NCBI GenBank assembly: GCA_030604735.1
Contig: JAUVVG010000035.1
Location: 1 to 39,331, forward strand
Source: Azoarcus sp.
Lineage (GTDB): Bacteria > Pseudomonadota > Gammaproteobacteria > Burkholderiales > Rhodocyclaceae
Direction: 5' to 3'
Length of the DNA stretch: 39,331 nucleotides
In this document: positions 32,406-39,331 of the stretch, piece after piece
Layout of the letters: each line of letters begins with the position of its first letter
How positions within the stretch are numbered: position 1 is the stretch's first letter
Notes under the pieces: model-generated
Seen by the model: the letters and a program-made list of their open reading frames with translations, nothing else
Database searches by the model: none
What the model was told of the DNA's origin: nothing
Made by a program: the position numbers and the translations under genes

Positions 32406-34610
32406 ATGGAAATCAAGGTCAATTTTCTCGACAAGCTTCGTCTCGAAGCCAGGTTCGATGACTTCACGGTCGTGGCCGATCAGCCGATCCGCTACAAGGG
32501 CGATGGCTCGGCGCCCGGGCCCTTCGATTACTTTCTGGCTTCGTCGGCTTTGTGCGCGGCGTATTTCGTGAAGTTGTACTGCGAAACCCGCAATATTCCG
32601 ACCGACAACATCCGCCTGTCACAAAACAATATTGTCGATCCGGAAAACCGCTACAAGCAGATCTTCAAGATCCAGGTCGAGTTACCGGAGGAACTCTCCG
32701 CCAAGGACCGTCAGGGCATTCTGCGGTCCATCGAGCGTTGCACGGTAAAGAAGGTCGTGCAGACCGGCCCCGAATTTGTAATCGAGGAAGTCGCGAATCT
32801 GGATGCCGACGCCCAGGCCTTGCTGACGCTCGATCCCGACTCGGAGGCCAACACCTATATTGCGGGCAAGGACCTGCCGCTGGAACAGACCATCGCCAAT
32901 ATGTCGGGGGTGTTGGCGGGACTGGGCATCAAGATCGAAATCGCTTCCTGGCGCAATCTGGTGCCCAATGTGTGGTCGCTGCATATCCGCGACGCGCACT
33001 CGCCGATGTGCTTCACCAATGGCAAGGGTGCAACCAAGGAAAGCGCCCTGGCGTCGGCCCTGGGCGAGTATATCGAGCGCCTCAATTGCAATCATTTCTA
33101 CAACGACCAGTTCTGGGGAGAAGACATCGCCAAAGCGGCGTTTGTGCATTACCCGAACGAGCGCTGGTTCGAACCCGGGCCTGATGATGCACTGCCGGAC
33201 GGTATTCTGGATCAATACTGTCTTGAAGTTTACGACCCCGACGGCGAGTTGCGTGGCTCGCACCTGTACGACACCAATTCCGGCAATGTGGCGCGCGGCA
33301 TCTGCTCGCTGCCTTATGTTCGCCAGTCGGACGGCGCGGTGGTGTATTTCCCGTCCAACCTGATCGACAACCTGTATCTGAGCAATGGCATGAGTGCCGG
33401 CAATACGCTGGCCGAGGCGCAGGTGCAATGCCTGTCGGAGATTTTCGAGCGGGCGGTCAAGCGCGAAATCCTGGAAGGCGAACTTGCCCTGCCCGATGTG
33501 CCGCCCGAGGTGCTGGCGAAGTATCCCGGCATCGTGGCCGGCATCGAGGCACTGGAAACTCAGGGTTTTCCGGTGCTGGTCAAGGATGCCTCGCTGGGCG
33601 GCGTGTTTCCGGTGATGTGCGTGACCTTGATGAACCCGCGCACCGGCGGCGTGTTTGCCTCCTTCGGGGCACATCCGAGCCTGGAGGTGGCGCTGGAGCG
33701 CAGCCTGACCGAGTTGCTGCAGGGGCGTAGTTTCGAAGGGCTGAACGATCTGCCGCAGCCCACCTTTGAAAGCGGCGCGGTCACCGAGCCGAACAACTTC
33801 GTGGAACATTTCATCGATTCCAGCGGTGTGGTGTCTTGGCGCTTTTTCAGTGCCAAGGCCGATCACGCGTTTGTCGAGTGGGACTTCTCCGGCCAGGGCG
33901 AGAACTCCAATGCCGAAGAAGCCGCAAGCCTGCTGGGCATCCTCGAAGAAATGGGCAAGGAGGTGTACATGGCCGTGTATGACCAGCTCGGCGCTACCGC
34001 TTGCCGCATCCTGGTGCCCGGGTATTCGGAAATCTATCCGGTGGAGGATCTGATCTGGGACAACACCAACAAAGCATTGTCCTTCCGTGCCGACATCCTG
34101 AACCTGCATCGCCTCGACAATGCCGGCCTGGAAGCACTGCTTGAGCGTCTGGAGGACAGCGAGCTGGATGATTACACCGACATCATCACCTTGATCGGGG
34201 TCGAGTTCGACGAGAACACGGAGTGGGGACAACTGACGATTCTGGAGCTGAAGCTGCTGATTCATCTCGCCTTGCAGCAATTCGAGGCGGCAAAGGAACG
34301 GGTGGAAGCCTTTCTGCAGTACAACGAGAACACGGTCGAGCGCGTATTGTTCTATCAGGCCCTGAATGTGGTGCTGGAAGTCCTGCTGGACGACGAACTG
34401 GAACTGGATGATTACGAGCGCAACTTCCGCCGGATGTTCGGCAACCCGCGGATGGATGCGGTCATGGGGTCGGTAAGCGGCAGCGTGCGCTTTTTCGGCC
34501 TGACGCCAACCAGCATGGCGCTGGAAGGGCTGGACAGGCACCAGCGTCTGATCGACAGCTACCAAAAACTGCACAAGGCGCGCGCCAAAGTGGCGGCTCT
34601 GGCCATTTAG
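32406..34610 (+). CDS. OsmC domain / YcaO domain fusion protein
   Basis: A 734-residue fusion. Residues 1 to about 135 form an OsmC-like domain with the two expected Cys, in SSALCAAYFVKLYC and in ERCTVKKVVQ. From about 155 onward is a YcaO domain with ATP-binding elements SALASALGEYIERL and NTLAEAQVQCLSEIFERAVK, followed by a helical C-terminal part (about 580-730). Single-domain YcaO in E. coli is linked to RimO-dependent methylthiolation of ribosomal protein S12; other YcaO proteins activate peptide amides for azoline, thioamide or amidine formation. No precursor peptide or RimO gene is visible nearby. AGGA stands 7 nt before the ATG. Genus-level function is inferred only. Confidence 0.88.
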   Translation: MEIKVNFLDKLRLEARFDDFTVVADQPIRYKGDGSAPGPFDYFLASSALCAAYFVKLYCETRNIPTDNIRLSQNNIVDPENRYKQIFKIQVELPEELSAKDRQGILRSIERCTVKKVVQTGPEFVIEEVANLDADAQALLTLDPDSEANTYIAGKDLPLEQTIANMSGVLAGLGIKIEIASWRNLVPNVWSLHIRDAHSPMCFTNGKGATKESALASALGEYIERLNCNHFYNDQFWGEDIAKAAFVHYPNERWFEPGPDDALPDGILDQYCLEVYDPDGELRGSHLYDTNSGNVARGICSLPYVRQSDGAVVYFPSNLIDNLYLSNGMSAGNTLAEAQVQCLSEIFERAVKREILEGELALPDVPPEVLAKYPGIVAGIEALETQGFPVLVKDASLGGVFPVMCVTLMNPRTGGVFASFGAHPSLEVALERSLTELLQGRSFEGLNDLPQPTFESGAVTEPNNFVEHFIDSSGVVSWRFFSAKADHAFVEWDFSGQGENSNAEEAASLLGILEEMGKEVYMAVYDQLGATACRILVPGYSEIYPVEDLIWDNTNKALSFRADILNLHRLDNAGLEALLERLEDSELDDYTDIITLIGVEFDENTEWGQLTILELKLLIHLALQQFEAAKERVEAFLQYNENTVERVLFYQALNVVLEVLLDDELELDDYERNFRRMFGNPRMDAVMGSVSGSVRFFGLTPTSMALEGLDRHQRLIDSYQKLHKARAKVAALAI

Positions 34611-34926
34611 GTTTACGCGTACTTTCCAAGAAACGATCGCCCCCAAGCTGGGCAAAGTAGCTGGACGATGCTGAAACCCGCCAAGCTCGATGATGGCGTC
34701 GATGCCGTCACCACGGTGAGCCTGGGAGACAACCGCTTTGCTCGCCGGGTCGAGGGCGAAGCCATGGTCGCGATCGAGGTCACCACCGTCATCCCGGAGT
34801 GTACGACGCACCGCCCGATCCCGGCGGCTGTATGGTCAGACGCGGGGGAATCGGTCACACTCCTCGGGCAAGCAAGAATGCAGCACCCTTTGCAGGTCGC
34901 TGCGCATTCCCGACGAGGAGACAAAC
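34611..34926. other. 316-nt non-coding gap
   Basis: Between the OsmC-YcaO gene and the sigma-54 activator gene I see no convincing gene, T-tailed hairpin or promoter. Frames on both strands stay open for some distance, as expected for GC-rich DNA, but have no ribosome binding sites and match nothing I recognise. A decayed gene cannot be excluded. Confidence 0.5.
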
Positions 34927-36876
34927 ATGTTGACACAGCAACGTGTTCATATCGACACCGTGCTCGAAGCGGTGGGGGCGCAATCGGCCACCGGCCGGGC
35001 CATTGCTCATGACGAGGTGATCCGCAGCTCCTGGCGGCGTTGCGTGCGGGAGCACCGGCTCGATCCGACAAGAATGCAGGAAGCGGTGATCCTGCCGGAT
35101 GCACGCTTGCGCGAACACCAGGACCAGATGGAGTCCTTCATCCAGATCGCACGGCATGGGCTGGAACAGCTTTACCAGCACGTGGCCGGCCTGGGTTACT
35201 GCGTGCTGCTCACCGATGCGCATGGGGTGACGGTCGATTTCCTCGGCGACCTGGTGTTCGAGCCCAGCCTGCGCAAGTCCGGCCTTTATCTCGGCGCCGA
35301 CTGGAGCGAGGCCTCCGCCGGCACCTGCGGCGTGGGCACCTGCATCGCCACCGGCGAAGCGCTGACGGTGCATCTGGACGACCACTTCGACGCCACCCAC
35401 ATTCCGCTCACCTGCACCACCGCGCCGGTGTTCGATGCGCTGGGCGAGTTGACCGCGGTGCTGGACATTTCCGCGCTGACCTCACCGCAGGCCAAGGAGA
35501 GTCAGCGCCTCGCGTTGCAGTTGGTGAAGATGGTGGCAGGCCAGATCGAGAACGCCAGCTTCCTGCAGCGCTTCCGTGGCGAGTGGATCCTGCGTCTGAG
35601 CACAGCGCCGCAGTTTCTGGAGGTTAACCCGCAGTACCTGCTCGCGCTGGATCAGACGGGCCGGGTCGTGGGGCACAACCGGGCGGCGCAGTTGCGGCTG
35701 TGTGCAGACCTCGGCGTGAAGCACTTGGTCGGGCGACCGTTCGAACAGCTTTTCGAGGCGCGGCTGGGCGACCTGGGGCGCTTCGTCAGCCCGCTGGCAC
35801 CCGATCAACGTGCCGTGGCACTGGCGGGGGGCGGCCGGGTGCTGTTCATGCTGGCTTCACCGGCGCAGACTCGCGGCGCGGTGCCGGTTGTGGACGAGCG
35901 GCCGAACGCCCTGCCAGCGCCCCTGGCGGCCTTGTCGGGTGGCGACGCGATGCTTGACCGGCAGATCGAGCGCGCCGCGCGTCTCGTGAATTCGCCGGTG
36001 AGTCTGCTGCTGACCGGGGAAACCGGCTCGGGCAAGGAGTTCTTTGCGAAGGCGGTGCATGAGAGCAGCGCGCGGCGGCGAAAACCCTTCGTCGCGGTCA
36101 ACTGTGCGGCGATTCCCGAGACCTTGATCGAGAGCGAGCTCTTCGGCTACCTGCCTGGCAGTTTCTCCGGAGCAGCGAGCAAGGGAAAGCGAGGCTTGAT
36201 CCAGGCCGCGGATGGCGGCACCCTCTTCCTCGACGAGATTGGCGACATGCCGCTCGCGCTGCAAGCGCGCCTTTTGCGCGTGCTGGCCGAGCGCGAGGTA
36301 CTGCCGATCGGGGCGATGCAGCCTCAGCCGGTGGATATCCGCGTGATCGCTGCAACCCATTGCGATCTCGTTGAACTCACCCGCTCGGGACGCTTCCGCG
36401 ACGACCTCTACTATCGCCTGAACGGCGCGCAGATCACCCTGCCGCCGCTGCGCAAACGGGGCGACCTCGGCTGGATGATCGATCGCATGCTGGCGATGGG
36501 CGTTCGCAACGATGGCGGCGAATCCTCCACGCCGACCCTGTCCGCAGCGGCGCGAGAACGACTGATGCAGCATGCCTGGCCAGGTAACCTGCGGGAACTG
36601 CGCAACGTGGTCGAGTATGCGCGCTCGGTGTGCAGGGGCGGCCAGATCGAACTCGATGACCTGCCCGATGCGCTCAACCCTCCGGTCGCGGCGCTCCCCG
36701 GCCGCGTCCATTCTGCCGACAACCTGCCCGATGAAGCCGTCCGGCTGCTGCAGGCGCTGCGCGAAGCACACTGGAACGTTACTGCCGCGTCCCGGGCGCT
36801 GGGCCTGGCACGCATGACGCTCTACCGCCGCATGAAACGCTGGGGGATCCAGTCACCCAACCAGACGGACGGCTGA
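34927..36876 (+). CDS. Sigma-54-dependent transcriptional activator, AcoR-like
   Basis: A 649-residue enhancer-binding protein. An N-terminal GAF-type sensory domain (about 65-200) and a degenerate PAS-like segment (about 225-310) precede the AAA+ domain: Walker A GETGSGKE (364-371), L1 loop GSFSGA (411-416) where GAFTGA is the consensus, Walker B GTLFLDEIGDMP. A Fis-type helix-turn-helix ends the protein (WNVTAASRALGLARMTLYRRMKRWG). GAGGAG lies 6 nt before the ATG. AcoR-like proteins activate genes for acetoin, alcohol or ketone use. The monooxygenase gene directly downstream has a -24/-12 promoter and a palindromic upstream site, so it is the probable target. Confidence 0.92.
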   Translation: MLTQQRVHIDTVLEAVGAQSATGRAIAHDEVIRSSWRRCVREHRLDPTRMQEAVILPDARLREHQDQMESFIQIARHGLEQLYQHVAGLGYCVLLTDAHGVTVDFLGDLVFEPSLRKSGLYLGADWSEASAGTCGVGTCIATGEALTVHLDDHFDATHIPLTCTTAPVFDALGELTAVLDISALTSPQAKESQRLALQLVKMVAGQIENASFLQRFRGEWILRLSTAPQFLEVNPQYLLALDQTGRVVGHNRAAQLRLCADLGVKHLVGRPFEQLFEARLGDLGRFVSPLAPDQRAVALAGGGRVLFMLASPAQTRGAVPVVDERPNALPAPLAALSGGDAMLDRQIERAARLVNSPVSLLLTGETGSGKEFFAKAVHESSARRRKPFVAVNCAAIPETLIESELFGYLPGSFSGAASKGKRGLIQAADGGTLFLDEIGDMPLALQARLLRVLAEREVLPIGAMQPQPVDIRVIAATHCDLVELTRSGRFRDDLYYRLNGAQITLPPLRKRGDLGWMIDRMLAMGVRNDGGESSTPTLSAAARERLMQHAWPGNLRELRNVVEYARSVCRGGQIELDDLPDALNPPVAALPGRVHSADNLPDEAVRLLQALREAHWNVTAASRALGLARMTLYRRMKRWGIQSPNQTDG

Positions 36877-36912
36877 GCAGGAGCGCCCCAAAACCCCATC
36901 AGCATGTTACAC

Positions 36913-36936
36913 CTGTCACAGCGCGCGCTGTGACAG
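36913..36936. promoter_or_regulatory. 24-bp perfect palindrome, candidate enhancer (UAS) for the sigma-54 activator
   Basis: CTGTCACAGCGC and GCGCTGTGACAG meet without a spacer to give a perfect 24-bp dyad with TGTCACA/TGTGACA half-sites. Looser copies of the half-site flank it: TGTTACA (36905-36911) and GTGACAC about 20 nt downstream. It is centred about 140 nt upstream of the -24 element, the usual range for a sigma-54 activator site. It could also form an RNA hairpin after the regulator gene, but has no T-run. Confidence 0.72.
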
Positions 36937-37062
36937 TCGTCTCCCGGTGACACTTGCTCGGTCGTCCCATGCACACCGCAAGGCCCTTTCATCAACCTCG
37001 ATCCCTATATGAATCCTATATTTGCGACCACGAGCCATTCACGCCTACCGCAGCTGGCGTGC

Positions 37063-37078
37063 GGGCACGCCCCTTGCA
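37063..37078 (+). promoter_or_regulatory. Sigma-54 (-24/-12) promoter of the monooxygenase gene
   Basis: GGGCACG-CCCC-TTGCA matches the consensus TGGCACG-N4-TTGCW with one mismatch at the first base. The invariant GG (37064-37065) and GC (37076-37077) are separated by exactly 10 nt. Transcription should begin near 37088, leaving a leader of about 40 nt before the ATG at 37130. The AT-rich segment just upstream (37010-37022, two copies of CCTATAT) may help DNA bending. Confidence 0.8.
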
Positions 37079-37129
37079 TTTGTACTCGCACCGGAATATG
37101 CCGGTCCAGACAATCAAGGAGACAAGAGC

Positions 37130-38935
37130 ATGATCGAAACCGTGAATCCCCCCACCTCGCAGGCCAGCGACTGGTTGCGCTCATTTGGTGACGCGCTCGC
37201 GCGCGGCGACATCGGTGCCGCTGTCGATCACTTTGGCGCCGAGAGCTACTGGCGCGATCTGGTCAGCTTTACCTGGAACATCACCACCATGGAGGGGCCG
37301 GACAAGGTCCGCGAGATGCTGGAGAGCACACTCGCAAGCACCGCTCCGTCGAACTGGGCGATCGCCGGCGATGCAAGCGAATCGGGCGGCGTAGTCGAGG
37401 CATGGTTCACCTTCGAGACCGGTGTCGCGCGCGGGCGCGGCCATGTGCGGCTGAAGGAGGGCAAATGCTGGACCCTGCTCACCACCATGGTCGAGCTCAA
37501 GGGCCACGAAGAGAAGAAAGGCGAACGGCGCATCCTCGGCACCGAACATGTCGCGGTACCGGGTGGCCGCAAGACCTGGCTCGAGCAGCGCGCCGAGGAG
37601 GAAGCCACGCTCGGCTACACGAAGCAACCCCACACAGTGATCATCGGTGGCGGCCAGGGCGGCATCATCCTCGGCGCCAGGCTGCGCCGGCTGGGCGTGC
37701 CGACCCTCATCATCGAGAAGAACGAGCGCCCCGGCGACAGCTGGCGCAAGCGCTACAAGAGCCTGTGCCTGCATGACCCGGTGTGGTACGACCATCTGCC
37801 CTACATGCCGTTTCCGGACGACTGGCCCGTGTTTGCGCCCAAGGACAAGATCGGCGACTGGCTCGAGATGTACACCAAGATCATGGAGCTCAACTACTGG
37901 GGTTCCACCACGGCGAAGCACTGCGAATGGGATGAGGCCGCGCAGCGCTGGAAGGTCACGGTCGACCGCGATGGGCAGGAGGTGGTGCTCGAGCCCTCCG
38001 AGCTGGTGATCGCGCTGGGGGTGTCGGGTTATCCGAACGTGCCCAAGATCGCCGGCGCCGAATCCTTCGAGGGCGACCAGCACCACTCCAGCAAGCACCC
38101 CGGACCGGAAGCCTACCGCGGCAAGAAATGCGTGGTGCTGGGCTCCAACAACTCGGCACACGACATCTGCGCCGCGCTGTGGGAACACGGCGCCGACGTG
38201 ACCATGATCCAGCGCTCCTCCACCCACATCGCCCCCTCGGCCGCCCTGATGGACCTGGCGCTGGGTGGGCTCTACAGCGAGCAGGCGGTGACGAACGGCA
38301 TAGACCACCACACCGGCGACCTCGTCTTCGCGTCCGTGCCTTACAAGATCATGCACACCTTCCACATTCCGGTGTATGACGAGATGAAGCGACGGGAGGC
38401 TGATCTCTACTCCCGCCTCAAGAAGGCTGGCTTCATGCTCGATTTCGGGGTAGACGGCTCGGGCCTGTTCATGAAGTACCTGCGCCGCGGCTCGGGCTAC
38501 TACATCGACGTGGGCGCGAGCGAGCTCGTCGCCAATGGCAGCATCAAGCTCAAGAGTGGGGTGAACATCGAGGAGATCAAGCCGAAATCCGTCGTACTGA
38601 CCGACGGCACCGAGTTGCCGGCCGACCTCATCGTGTATGCCACCGGCTATGGTTCGATGAACAACTGGCTCGCCGACCTGATCTCGCCCGAGGTGGCAGA
38701 CCGGGTCGGCAAGGTATGGGGGCTGGGCTCCGATACGCCCAAGGACCCCGGCCCGTGGGAAGGCGAGCTGCGCAACATGTGGAAGCCCACTCAGGTGCCA
38801 CACCTGTGGATCCATGGCGGCAACCTGCACCAGAGCCGCCATTACTCGCAGTTCCTGTCGCTGCAGTTGAAAGCCCGCATGGAAGGCATTCCGACGCCGG
38901 TGTACCGGCTCGCGCCGGTCCACCACACGCGCTGA
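37130..38935 (+). CDS. NTF2-like domain fused to a flavin-containing monooxygenase
   Basis: A 601-residue protein. Residues 1 to about 135 form an NTF2/SnoaL-like domain (DWLRSFGDALARGDIGAAVDHF). The rest is a flavin monooxygenase: FAD motif VIIGGGQGG (170-178), WRKRYKSLCLHDPVWYDHLPY, and a second nucleotide motif VVLGSNNSAHD. The fingerprint between them, F313-E-G315-x3-H319 then x3-H323-P324, lies between the FMO (FxGxxxHxxxY/F) and Baeyer-Villiger (FxGxxxHxxxWP/D) patterns. It should oxygenate a ketone, aldehyde or hydrophobic substrate using NAD(P)H and O2. AAGGAG sits 8 nt before the ATG. A sigma-54 promoter and its probable activator gene are immediately upstream. Confidence 0.9.
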   Translation: MIETVNPPTSQASDWLRSFGDALARGDIGAAVDHFGAESYWRDLVSFTWNITTMEGPDKVREMLESTLASTAPSNWAIAGDASESGGVVEAWFTFETGVARGRGHVRLKEGKCWTLLTTMVELKGHEEKKGERRILGTEHVAVPGGRKTWLEQRAEEEATLGYTKQPHTVIIGGGQGGIILGARLRRLGVPTLIIEKNERPGDSWRKRYKSLCLHDPVWYDHLPYMPFPDDWPVFAPKDKIGDWLEMYTKIMELNYWGSTTAKHCEWDEAAQRWKVTVDRDGQEVVLEPSELVIALGVSGYPNVPKIAGAESFEGDQHHSSKHPGPEAYRGKKCVVLGSNNSAHDICAALWEHGADVTMIQRSSTHIAPSAALMDLALGGLYSEQAVTNGIDHHTGDLVFASVPYKIMHTFHIPVYDEMKRREADLYSRLKKAGFMLDFGVDGSGLFMKYLRRGSGYYIDVGASELVANGSIKLKSGVNIEEIKPKSVVLTDGTELPADLIVYATGYGSMNNWLADLISPEVADRVGKVWGLGSDTPKDPGPWEGELRNMWKPTQVPHLWIHGGNLHQSRHYSQFLSLQLKARMEGIPTPVYRLAPVHHTR

Positions 38936-38947
38936 CCGCCCAACGCC

Positions 38948-38982
38948 AGTGCGCACCCACGAGCAGTCAGCGGTTGCGCACT
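38948..38982. terminator. Possible hairpin between convergent genes
   Basis: AGTGCGCA (38948-38955) and TGCGCACT (38975-38982) are perfect 8-bp arms with a 19-nt loop, just after the monooxygenase stop and before the convergent carboxylase gene. There is no T-run, so termination would need Rho; the loop is long. Nothing else recognisable is in this 169-nt gap. Confidence 0.3.
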
Positions 38983-39104
38983 CGGCTTTGGGGCCGGTCG
39001 CCACATCACCGGGTTTCCGCCGCTCGCCTTTCGCGATCTTGATGGGATTGGGCGAGCCCACCCGTGCTGGACGATCACTGCGCCGGCTACTTTCGAGCAA
39101 GCCC

Positions 39105-39331
39105 TCACTCATACTCGACCAACAAATCCTTGACCGCGATGACCTCACCCGGCTTGGCATGCACCGCCTTGACCACCCCGTCGGCCTCGGCGCTGAGCAG
39201 GGTTTCCATCTTCATCGCCTCGATCGACAGCAAGGGCGCGCCCTTGCGCACCTTCTGCCCGGGCTTGACCGCGACCGTGACGAGGGAGCCCGGCATCGGC
39301 GCACCGACCTGCTTGGGATCGCGCTCATCGA
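39105..39331 (-). CDS. Biotin-carrier C-terminus of a pyruvate carboxylase-like protein (partial)
   Basis: The last 75 codons of a gene that runs off the right edge. They encode a biotinyl/lipoyl-attachment domain: GAPMPGSLVTVAVKPGQKV, the biotinylated Lys in EAMKMET, and a terminal VIAVKDLLVEYE. The Lys between the two Met carries biotin. GAPMPG followed by this C-terminus fits pyruvate carboxylase (anaplerotic oxaloacetate synthesis) or the related oxaloacetate decarboxylase alpha subunit; acyl-CoA carboxylase biotin subunits are the other option. The distinction needs the missing upstream domains. It is convergent with the monooxygenase gene. Confidence 0.85.
   Translation of the reverse strand, partial: DERDPKQVGAPMPGSLVTVAVKPGQKVRKGAPLLSIEAMKMETLLSAEADGVVKAVHAKPGEVIAVKDLLVEYE

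Noticed and set aside
32682-34811. 709-codon minus-strand frame opposite the OsmC-YcaO gene
   Set aside because: It is antisense to a gene with clear OsmC and YcaO motifs and has no ribosome binding site or family resemblance.
34668-35012. 114-codon plus-strand frame before the sigma-54 activator
   Set aside because: No ribosome binding site, no recognisable domain, and it runs out of frame into the activator gene.
37181-39160. 659-codon minus-strand frame opposite the monooxygenase
   Set aside because: The plus strand encodes clear flavin monooxygenase motifs; the reverse frame has no domain and crosses the end of the carboxylase gene.

Overview
The window is about 39.3 kb of GC-rich, densely coded chromosomal DNA with roughly 34 protein genes and no rRNA, tRNA, CRISPR array, intact insertion sequence or prophage that I can see. 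The gene families suggest a free-living proteobacterium of the beta/gamma group: an RlmA methyltransferase, an OsmC-YcaO fusion, a sigma-54 activator of AcoR type, a TVP38/mercuric-reductase-like fusion and a DMSO-reductase-type membrane anchor. I cannot name the genus from this sequence.

Left part (1-10 kb). The window opens in the C-terminus of a DmsC-like membrane anchor, followed by rlmA. A class II aldolase/adducin-like gene diverges from a LysR (GcvA-type) regulator, with a textbook LysR box in the shared spacer; a PaiB-like FMN-binding gene follows the regulator. A hotdog thioesterase that resembles betainyl-CoA thioesterases diverges from a four-gene polyamine/quaternary-amine type ABC transporter (ATPase, binding protein, two permeases). 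The binding-protein gene is separated from the permease genes by a perfect 16-bp hairpin. A TerB-DUF697 protein ends this part.

Middle part (10-24 kb). A sigma factor and a short zinc-binding anti-sigma protein overlap by ATGA. A KtrB/KtrA potassium uptake pair follows; both genes begin with TTG and the pair has its own sigma-70 promoter. Then come a DUF3047 lipocalin-like exported protein, a radical-SAM ArsS-like gene translationally coupled to a TVP38-flavoprotein fusion, a GlxA-type regulator divergent from a TTC38-like TPR protein, a coiled-coil stress protein, a glutamine-synthetase-fold amidoligase overlapping a class I glutamine-amidotransferase-like hydrolase, and a patatin phospholipase.

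Right part (24-39 kb). A P2-type cation ATPase, an SLC13-like transporter with RCK-C domains, a stomatin/NfeD pair, CreA, a persulfide-dioxygenase-like metallo-hydrolase and an OsmC-YcaO fusion are followed by a sigma-54 enhancer-binding protein. Between that regulator and an NTF2-flavin monooxygenase fusion lie a 24-bp perfect palindrome (candidate enhancer) and a -24/-12 promoter, so the three form a readable regulatory unit. The window closes, on the opposite strand, with the biotin-carrier end of a pyruvate-carboxylase-like protein.

The strongest candidates for under-described biology are the amidoligase/amidotransferase-like pair with its coiled-coil neighbour (20.9-23.1 kb), the ArsS plus TVP38-flavoprotein couple without arsM (14.9-18.1 kb), the P-type ATPase with altered ion-site residues, and the sigma-54 monooxygenase unit.
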